Source: Plotosus lineatus (Eukaryota > Chordata > Actinopteri > Siluriformes > Plotosidae). Taken from it: a stretch of 64,000 bases of DNA. Where the stretch lies: positions 27,509,501 through 27,573,500 of the forward strand of contig CM045733.1 of the NCBI GenBank assembly GCA_024760905.1. Direction: 5' to 3'. Below the pieces are notes generated by a model. The model was not told where the DNA came from, did not search any database, and saw only the letters and a list, made by a program, of their open reading frames with translations. Position numbers and translations under genes: made by a program. Every line of letters starts with the position of its first letter. Position 1 is the first letter of the stretch. Positions 1 to 11,067 of this stretch are shown piece after piece.

Positions 1-120
1 CTTTATTTCCTTATACTGTATTTGAATTCGATGAATATTTATTTATTTAAAAAAAAAACGCAATGCCTTGAAGCCGCATTAATGACAAGTAGTGATGGAT
101 CCCTGTGTGTGTATGTATGT

Positions 121-244
<124 letters not shown>

Positions 245-310
245 CAATTGTTTTGTACCTTGTACATCTGTACTTCTGAGTAATTTGTTTTTCCTCTTTT
301 GTACTATCAG

Positions 311-435
311 AGACTGCATTGCTCTCTGTGCCCTAAACAGTGGCACCAGCATTTTTGCCGGCTTTGCTGTGTTCTCTGTTATAGGCTACATGGCTCATGA
401 GCTGGACTTACCTATGGAGGAAATAGTGGCATCAG
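311..435 (+). CDS. Gene 1 exon: TM7
   Basis: The acceptor is TATCAG at 305-310 and the donor GTAATA starts at 436. The exon completes a codon begun in the unseen upstream exon (phase 2) and encodes [17 protein letters not shown] onward, ending EEIVAS plus one base. It is 125 bp, identical in length and phase to the TM7 exon of gene 2 (58134-58258). Confidence 0.88.
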
Positions 436-2361
436 GTAATATCTGATCTTTTAAGAACACTATCTGAGCATAAGTGTGTGATATCAGATTAATCTATACT
501 TAGATACTTATACAGTTCTTGACTAATAAAACCTTTGTAAACATATTCTGGGAGTTAGGATCTGGTCTTTGATTATTTTTATGGCAGAAAAAAGAACAAT
601 GCTAATTAAAAAGGAAAGGGTCACCAGAGAATACTATAATGGTTAATTCTGTAACCACTACTATTGCTAATAATTTATTTTCTTTTAAAGAATGCGGGAA
701 AAAAGGAAATTTATATTATTGGTGCACAGTTAATAATCAGTAATTTTCAGCAAATACTCATCCACTTAAATTTAATCATAGGATGATAAGTTCAGCCAGC
801 TGTTCGAGTAGAAAGTCATGATATAAGTGCTAGAACTTAGTTCATTTCAAAATATTAAAATATTCAAACATATCAGTTTGGCTTTTGCACGAAGCCGCTT
901 TTCCCAGGTAATGAGGGTAAAGTAATTTAATCCTTCAGTTACTTCACCGCATCACTGAAAGTAATTTAAAATCTACTGTTTCACTTTGACCTGTTTCATG
1001 AAGCACAGCAGTGGAAAGCACATACTAAGAAAGCAATTATCATAATGTGCTCAGTGATGGGACAAACTATTTTTACTCTGAACTGTTTTTCAGGTCCAGG
1101 CCTGGCATTTATAGCATATCCCAGAGCCCTGTCTCTTCTCCCAGGCCCGCAGTTTTGGTCTGTCCTTTTCTTCTTGATGATCCTCTTTCTTGGACTAGAC
1201 AGTCAGGTAATAATGTGGATCATTATGTCATTATTATGTCAGAGTGTCTTGACTTGTGAAAACCCAGTTGTATAAGCAGCTTTGCAAATGTCTTTTCACT
1301 TTAGAGCTCATTAAATACCCTCATGAAAATAAAATTACAGCCCATAAATTTTTTTCTCAATATATTTAAATAAACAATGATTTTACCCTGTGTTATAGTG
1401 CATGCAGACAGTGGCAATACACTTCTTTTGCCTTTTGCTAACTTTGCTCAGAAGCACTGTTAACTTCGCTGGTATCTAAGGAATCTAGAATTGACCATCA
1501 CAGAGTGGTACCTTGTACTATATTCAGATTAATCAGTCTGCAATAGAGAATGTTTGCTGAATTTCTAAAAAAAAACAAAAAAAAAAAAAAAAAAAACAGC
1601 TGTGACCCAGTAGTTTGACCATACTGTCCCAAATTATTCTGATTCGCTGTTGTGCTATGTTTGATGATATCTGAATTTACAAAACTGATGTAGTTAGGGT
1701 CAAGAATTATAGTGCTGTATTTTGTATTACAGCAACTAAAAAAAGTTGAAATTAAATACATTTTATGGTAATGAACTATGATGTGGTCCTTTCATAACCA
1801 ATAAGAGTCTCTCGACTCTTCATCTATACAGTTTTCCATTAAATAATGTAAATTTTTGTTTTCATTTAAAATCATGCTCAAGTACAACTGAACTCATTTC
1901 ATATGATGCGTCCCTGTTAGTATACAGAGACATAAAACAATGAATCATAGAACAGGGTGATTCTATAACTGAAATCAATTTTAAAGTATGTTCATGTCTT
2001 GCATGCAAAAAAGTGACATGCATATTAACACTGTGTTTCAGTTCGTTTGTGTGGAAAGTCTCGCCACAGCACTCACTGATGTTTTTCCTGAATATCTAAG
2101 GAAGCCAAAGCGCAGGGAGATTCTAGTGTTGCTTATTGCTGTCGTCTGCTTCCTGCTGGGCCTTCCTCTGGTCACCCAGGTACCAAAAGTGGTACCAAAT
2201 GAAAGACAATAAAATTTTCTTGCATATGGTCGTAAACACATGGAACACCTGTGCAAATTTTAACTAATAAATACCTATTTTTTGTGCTTCGAAAGGATGA
2301 CATACAATACATAACTTTGTCTCAAAAATGTTACTCTTAATAACATAAAAATAAAATAAGG

Positions 2362-2458
<97 letters not shown>

Positions 2459-3393
2459 TAAATAAAAATGTTAAAATTTACACAGGTGTTCATATGTTTT
2501 GTTGTGTTTTCTACCATATACAAGAAAATTTTATTGCCTTGCATTTGGTACCTCTTTTAATGCTATAGCATCAACCTCTGGGAACCTACAATGAAAACAA
2601 AGACATAATATCCCAAAATTTTCAGTGTTTTTGACAAATGTCAACAATAAAACTACATGGCTCTTGAGGCAGTCATTGCCAAGGTCCAAGATCAAAGTAA
2701 CTGGTATATTTAGTTAATTTAGATCTTGGAGAATGGGGAAAATATCAGTTTGCATATGTTTGATGAAAAAAAGGTCAAATTTGAAGAGGTCTACCCTCCT
2801 TCTTCCCAGTTCAGTTATATATATATAGTGTGTTACCCATGTGTTAAGATGTCGTCTCTGTGATCTTTGTGTTTACACTGTTTTGCGGACTCTTAAGATA
2901 AGATAAGATACATTTTTACATTTTAATTTTGTAAATTGTTATTGTGGTTTTAAAAATTTTAATAAAATGTACCTAAGACCAAATAATAAGCCATTATGAA
3001 TGTATACTGTATTTATATTCAACTTCCATTGAATATTAAAAAAATCAAAATACTTACAAATGAGTTGAGCAGATTATAGAAAACTGGTTCCCTTCTCAAT
3101 GTTCAATCTGAAGCTTTAACAGATGAAATTAAAGCAGTTAAAATTCGAACAAAAACTTAAGTGACATAACTGAGCTAAGAATAAAACCTTACACTTGCCT
3201 GAATAACCCAATATATGTTTACATGTATGTTTGCCTCTCACTCAGGGTGGACTCCACCTTTTTAAACTTATAGACTCATATGGCCCCAGTGGAATTAACT
3301 TGCTGTTCATCTCTTGCTTTGAGACTGTGGTCATTGCCTGGGTGTACGGTAAGCTTCAGGAGAAAATAATAACTTGAGAATTTTATATGTGTG

Positions 3394-3448
<55 letters not shown>

Positions 3449-4256
3449 TAAAACCTCCGCTGATGAGCGCTTAAGATTACGAACTTTTCGCCTCAAGAAC
3501 ATTAAATTTGCGAGCATATAGTCTCTGCTGACGGACTAGTTTTCGGCGGACGAACCAAACCACGCGGTCGAACAGCGCCACGGTGGCGGCCACGAGAAGT
3601 TGGCCTTGCGCTCACGGCGTCCCAGTTCGTCACCCCCTTTCTTTGAGTGCGGAAGTGGTTTGTGTTTGATAGACATTTTGGACCATATTGAGTGTACTTT
3701 TGCTATTATGGGACCGAAAAAGACCCCACCACAGGCGGAGATCATTGAAAAACACAAACGAGGTGTGCGTTTGTGTGACTTAGCGTCCCAGTACCAGTAC
3801 AAGGAACAAGGAAGCTATTAAGGGTGCGTGTGTGGCTAAAGGTGTTTCCAAACAGTAGGCGTTTCCAAACACTCCTTCCAAACAGTAAGTCCCTCCCTCC
3901 CTCCTCCCACTCCATTCCATCAAGCCGTCAACTACCATCACAAAGGTAAATAAAACGACTTTATTATACAGTACAGTTTATTTCTTTAATTACAATACAA
4001 TAGACATTTATTATACATAAAATAAGGTATATTTTTGTGTAGTTTTAAGGCTTATTTTATATTTATTTTATTTATTTATTTAATTTATATTATATTTATG
4101 TTTTATGGGGACCTGGGAACGGATTATTCTCATTTTAATGGTTTCTTATGGGAAATAAATGTTCGGAAGACAAACTTTTCGCCTTGCACACACTTTCTGG
4201 GAACCAATTATGTTCGTGAGCTGAGGTATATATATATATATATATATATACCACTG

Positions 4257-4338
<82 letters not shown>

Positions 4339-4675
4339 GGCAGTGGTGGTCTAGTGGGATAGGGCTCTGGATTGCTGATCCAAAGGTTGGGGGTTCGAGT
4401 CCCACTGTCCCTCCCAGTGCGGCTAACTGGGTTATCAAAGGCGGGCCATGGTGAGAGCCTCTCTATGGTGAGAGGCATGTAAAAGAACCATTGCTGACTT
4501 TCATAAAGTGTAGGCTGCAAAGTCGTCAGCGTGTTTCTGTCCCTTGCTAAAAAGGGTTGTGACAGGAAGGGCATCCGACATAAAAACCTCTGCCAAATCA
4601 AACGTACGAATCAGATGATTCGCTGTGGCTGGCGACTCCCGAGTAAAAGGGAAAAAGCCGAAAGGAAGACAGACA

Positions 4676-4730
<55 letters not shown>

Positions 4731-4996
4731 GACAGGACAAAGGCTTTCTATTGAAACTCCATTTATCACTACAGATCTGTTTCGAGGGGTGGTGAAACCA
4801 TCCCCTCTCTTCAGGTGATTACAGAAGAAGATTCTTCTGTAATCACCTGAAGAGAGGGGATGGTTTCACCACCCCTCGAAACAGATCTGTAGTGATAAAT
4901 GGAGTTTCAATAGAAAGCCTTTGTCCTGTCCTTTTGTTATTTGCTCTACCAAAAAGTATTGAGCACTCTCCTACGGAAGGATCTACTCAGAAAATC

Positions 4997-5039
<43 letters not shown>

Positions 5040-5221
5040 GATATACAGTAGGCCATTGACTATTCGCGGTTTTGCACTCACGGTTTGAGTATTCTCGGAC
5101 TGCAAAGGAACTGACACGTCACTCAAATTCAGCCAATGGCTGTCCTCCTTCTTGCTGATTGGTTGAGATGATGTAACGCCCCTTTTTCCTCATTCGCACA
5201 CAAGTTGTCAATAAATAATGT

Positions 5222-5288
<67 letters not shown>

Positions 5289-8200
5289 GTTCAGTATAAT
5301 GTTTGAATATACAGGAAATAAGTTAATTTTGTTTGAGTAAAATGAGAAAATAATCCCAGTACAATGCTACAGGTGCAGACCGTTTTATGGATAACATCGA
5401 AGACATGATTGGATATCGTCCCTCACTAGTGCTGAAGTACTGCTGGCTCTTCATCACTCCATTCATCTGTAGTGTAAGTTCTCTAAATTTCTTTCCTCTT
5501 TTTATTCTCTACTGTGTATTCTTTAAAAGAACACAAGAGGTTCAAATGAATATGCAATACACTGATATGTACATAAATGTTTTATACTTTAACAACCTCA
5601 CGAGATCATTTTGGGTAACCAGTTGTCAAAAAATATGATTTTGACAACAATGTCAGTGTTAGATATTTCACGTGATGATTACGTTGTATCGACCATTGCT
5701 TATTGCATTGCTGCCTAATATCCAAGCTGTTGCACCTGGCCACAGGTTTACAGTACGGTAGTGTGTGTAGAAGCCGGATTGAGTAATTTTGCTGTAGGAA
5801 TTGTCCTCGATTCTTTTTCTGCAAGGCATTGAAGGGATACTGTGTATTACCCACCATCCCGATTCTCCTGCAGTATGCATGACACATGGTCGGGGCCGGT
5901 GGCGTAGTGGTTAGGGGGGCTACACTCATGATTGGGAGGTTGTGTGTTCAAATCCCAGTTCGACCCTCACTGTGCTAAGACCCCTGGGCAAGGCCTCAAC
6001 CATAAATGTGCCTCTGTTCACCCAGCAGTATAAATGGGTACCAGTAAAAATATACTGGGACGATAACCTGTGATGGACTAGCATCCCATCCAGGAGGAGT
6101 TGTACTCGTAGTCGCTTCACGCTATGCAAACTGGGGATAAGCACTGGCCTAATGAGCCACTATGGCTCGGTTGTAAAAAGCCCAAATGCACGACAAACTC
6201 TGTTCATGAAGTGTTGATGACAAAGCTGTGTATAGCCATAGCTGCCTATGGTTGCCATAGCAACCCACCCTGTAAAAGACATGCTATATCTAGGCCAGGA
6301 TTGTCAAACTTATTCCACAAAGTGCTGTGTGGCTGCAGATTTTTAGCACAGAGCACAAAGATTGACCAATTAACTGCCTGAAGACTCCGATCAATTGATC
6401 TAGGCCATTGTATAAACAAACATTCTTGGATATAATGCAATCTAATACCAGACTCACTGGAATCATAACACTCAAATTGAACTTACATATAAAATATACA
6501 ATATATATATATATATATAAGTGGTACATTCCAGTCGTGGTACACTCTGACTATAACTCGCAGCAATACAATGATCGTGTATCATGCAGGTTTTTCCAAC
6601 GTTTTGGTAAGGATCCTGGAGGCTGTCTTGTCCATTTAAAACTCAGTAAGTGATCTCTATTGGATATGAAAAATATAACGCACCAGCTTTCAGTTATACT
6701 GTAATTTTGGTTGGCAAGTCCGAAAAACACAAACCTTTCACACACGCACATCTTATTTACCTCTCTCTTTTCTTTTAATCCAGGGATTTTTTTGGCACTT
6801 GCACACACTGCAGGAGTCATTTAAAAACCGAGATACCACGGGAACAGCATCCTCCTTGAGTTTTGTTTCATTTCAATCTTTTTATTTCTGCAGCTTAGTC
6901 CTGAATGAATGCATCTTCAAACGTTCACTGCACACAACATAATTGCAATTTGGCTAGAATTTCCAGCTATCACTAACATCAGTCCACTCGCGCTTCAAAA
7001 TCTCATCCTTCAGATAATTAAAAAAGAACCTCTTTGTTCCTTTCTGAATGCTTTGTACAATCAGATTTCATTGTACAATGACGCTTCATGGTCCTTTGTT
7101 ATCAAACTGTACCGTGCATGTTCCATAATGGATTATAGACACTATGGTTATCATCATGAACCTTCTCATAAGATCTCACACTTTTTGTAGCAGATGAGAA
7201 CTGAATTTGGGGAAATAAAATCCTTAGTAAAATAATAGTTCTTCTCTGCAATCTTTAACTATTTATGTTTACATAGATATGGAATACTTGGTGAACATTG
7301 TATTTTTGAATTCCTATATTTATCGAGGAAGAAACTCTTTGCTTAGTACCTCATTGTTGACAAACATTTTTTGTTTAGAAACAAAGAAAGTTAATTCATT
7401 TGCAAAGCAATTTTATCCTACTAGGTTCATGGGGAGGATGGAGCCTATTTTAGCCGACTCTGAGTGAGTGCGGGGTACAGCCTGAACAGCTTTCCTGTCC
7501 ATAGCAAGGCCAACACCCAACCATTCATGCTCACAGGGACACCAAGGGGACAATCTGAAACAACCAATTAGCCTAATGTGCATGTCTTTATCCAAAGGAA
7601 ACCCATGCAAGCACGGGAATAAATGATAACCCCACAGAAAAATGGCAGGGTACAGAATACACCTTGAATAGGCCAACAGCCTGTTGCAAGATTAACATAG
7701 ACACAAACAAGCATGCACACTCATACTCACACATGTAGGCATGTAGAGTACCCAGTCGACATAAAGCTCATGTCTTTTGTGGGAGGAAAATAAAATACCC
7801 AGAGAAGACTGACACAAACATGGGGAGAACCTTCAAACGCCACACATCTGGCAGCGGGATTCAAACCCTAAACCTAGAATCTTTTTAAAACATTGCTAAC
7901 CACTGAGCCTCCATGCTGCCATTTTTCATAAAATAAAATCATATAAAAAGCTAAATTGGAACAAGTATTATCAGGTGAATGGGTGCAAGATAATATTGTT
8001 TACCCTTTTCCTTTTTGCATCTGTCTCACTGTCTACCACTGTACTTCTTTTTGTAATGCCACCACAGGCCACTCTTTTTTATGATGTGTTCGAAGGTCCA
8101 CCACTCGGTGTGTTAAATGAATTTGTACCCAGCTGGGGTCTTGCAGTTGCTTCCCTGCTCACTCTCACACCAATGGCGTGCATCCCTATCTTCATTCTGG

Positions 8201-9432
8201 TGGCTGTTATAAGAGTAAGTCAATTACATATTTCACAAATGAATTCTTAACAGACATGGTGTGATTAAGAACTCTGAGAACATATTGCTTTAAACCATAT
8301 TGGTATCTTTATGAAAACATCAAATGTTATTTTTACATGCTTAAGCTGCATTTGTACATTGTTTTCATAAACTACTGAAAGACATATTGTGCATTTAAAA
8401 TATATCAGAGCTTTCCTAAATAAAAAAAAATGCTTTGTATTTTTATATATTTAGTAATTATCTTGTTCTTTATTTTATTTCTGATAAGAAATAGATATTA
8501 CTTTTTGTATTACTGTATACTACAGTGCTGCTTAATGCTCATATGACTAGTCAATGGTTGGTGATTACGTTTCTATAGCAGCAGCTCTGACAGTCGTCGT
8601 CGTCGGCAGCCGTACGTCTCGAGAGACGATGGTGTAGCGCTATGGTAGGCATTTGCGGTAGTGACTGTAAAGGCCCACCTTAGAGTGACAGTTTCTTAAA
8701 CAATTATTGCATATGAAAGGGCTTTGAGGAGCCATGGGGGCTACCCTTTCTTTCCTCTTTGCTCTTTTCTCAGCCAGCTTGTTTATTCTGTTGGTTTCAG
8801 CTTTGTTGATACCCTCGTTGACAGGACTCACACTGCAGTGTTTGGTATGTGACAGGAAGCGCGTCCCAAGGCAATCAGCTGGTCTGTGGGTTGAAGTTTT
8901 TTCATGTCTGTCCATTTGCGTTTTGCTTGCCAGCTCTGCTTGGCTTCTTGCACATGAGCTGAAACAAGTGAAATGTATCTCTTTACCCAAAAACAACTCG
9001 CGCAGGCTGTTGTATATAATCCAATAAAATTAGAATTTCAAGGTATCGGCCCCACCCACACACTGGAGTACAGAAAGGATTGGCTCTCTGCTGCACGCCA
9101 CAGTGACAAGTGGCATTGAAAATAGATGTATAGATTAAAATGTGTGAGATTTATTTATGTTTTTGTTTTATTTGATGGCTTTTGTTCTGTACTTTTATTT
9201 CAAGGACAGCGAAATTACGTATTCGTTATTCTGTTCAGAAAGGCCACCTGATTTATCTGAGAGCCAGATGCAGTCATCAAAAGAGCCACGTCTGGCTCAC
9301 GAGCCATAGGTTCCCGACCCCTGCTCTAATGGATTATAATTTTTTAAGTTGTGGCCAAGAGTTTAAATATTATCATCATGTCCTGGCATATTGAGCTTTT
9401 GGTGGTTTCATGTTGGATAGTTGCCTTAAATA

Positions 9433-9485
<53 letters not shown>

Positions 9486-10976
9486 TATAATAAAAGATAA
9501 TTAAAGAAAATATTGTGCATACATTTTAATTGTATTTTAAGTTTTATGAATTTAATCTAAAGTCAAAATTGTACAATGTATAAAATTATGAATTAAACAG
9601 CAAACTTTTATTCAGTAAAAGTCTCTACCAAAAGGATCTGGCCTAGGTGAAACTTGTTTATTCATCAAGCTTCAAAGCAGAATATGGGCTAGATGTCTTA
9701 CTACTCTACTTAAACAAATCCATTTCAACATGGGTTTCTGGCACAGAGTCACATTTCAGCACAGTCCACATATTTTCAGTTGGATTGTTGTCACAATATT
9801 GTGGAAGTCATGCAAAATATATCGTAATGTAAAACATGTATTCCGCACATTTTAGGTATACTTAGGGGTCATTAGCCTGTTTGAACACTCAAATGTGTCC
9901 AAGTTTTTAATGGTATTAAGTTATAACTAATATATTTAGGATACTGACATTTGTTGTTGTAAAAGCATTTAGCCCTAGCAAAATAACATTTCAAATAAAC
10001 CATGAAAAATCCAACAATGCCATTACATTCATGTACATGTTGAATGTATGTAAACTTCTAAACGCAATGATATATAAAGAACTTGCATGGGGATACTGTA
10101 TGCCAGATGTAACCATTTATACAACATAAAACTGGAAAGTCAGTGTTATGTGGACTTGTTTTTTGGTGACAGAAAACTTTATTACACTTAGTATTCTTCA
10201 CTTACCCATGTCAAAACTCTTGAAAAGACAAAAATAGAGAAATTAATTTATTAAAAGATGCAATTGTCAGTACATTCTGAGATCAGTGTAGAATGAGTCT
10301 GCATTGTTTGTATTATGGAATCACAGAATAGCATTGTATTCCCATTATGTGCCCCAGTAGCACTTTATCTTGATCAGCATTTGCATTTTTGGCACCTGAC
10401 AGACTTTATTATCAAGAGGAACTTACATGTACCAGTTTTTATACAACTGAGGGTCAAGGGCCTTGCTCACAAGTCCGACAATGACAATGACAGCTTGATG
10501 CTGCTGGGGCTTCAACTCCCAACCTTCAGATCAGTAGCTACGAGTCTTAAACCCAAAGCTTAACCCCTAGTGCAATCAGCAAGGATGCTTAGTGGCATTT
10601 ATGCCCAAAACTTTTTAACTGTGTCTTTCTTCTTCTGGTACATGACTTACCTTTAAATTGATAAGCAGTGATGGGAGCCAGCCTCCCTGCAACCCGAATT
10701 ACAATTAAACGGTTCAGAAAATGAATGAATGAGGATGATGAGCAGTTAGTGGTAGAGTAACAGTAACACTTTGTCTTGATACTAAACTTGGTTTTGCGAA
10801 CAGTATACATATTTCTATTTAGAGCATCAACATGAAGAAAGTCAGCTCTGAAATTAAATTATACCCTTTTATTTCTGTTTACAATGTTAATGTCCATGAA
10901 ACTTGAATGAGAAAATTGGTGCTATTTGTGTAGTTTTTAAAAGTTAGTTACTTAGTTTAGCCAAGCAAGCAGATGG

Positions 10977-11067
<91 letters not shown>

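Larger units (their letters stand above)
4726..5003. mobile_element. Palindromic hammerhead-bearing element, copy 1
   Basis: Two arms of 104 bp (4726-4829 and 4832-4935) are nearly perfect reverse complements around a 2-base centre. A single-sided tail at 4936-5003 ends TCAGAAAATCCTC and meets (TA)n. Each arm carries a full hammerhead motif, one per strand. No open frame with known domains is present. The inverted layout resembles inverted terminal repeats of Penelope-like elements without the coding part; that link is inference. Confidence 0.8.

Noticed and set aside
2893..2960. TAAGATAAGATAAGATA as a minus-strand LINE 3' end
   Set aside because: Resembles the tail of the LINE at 34.5 kb, but the adjacent sequence shows no LINE body.
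3458..3490. CTGATGAGCGC.. as a further hammerhead
   Set aside because: No GAAA follows a proper stem II and no complementary stem I arms were found.
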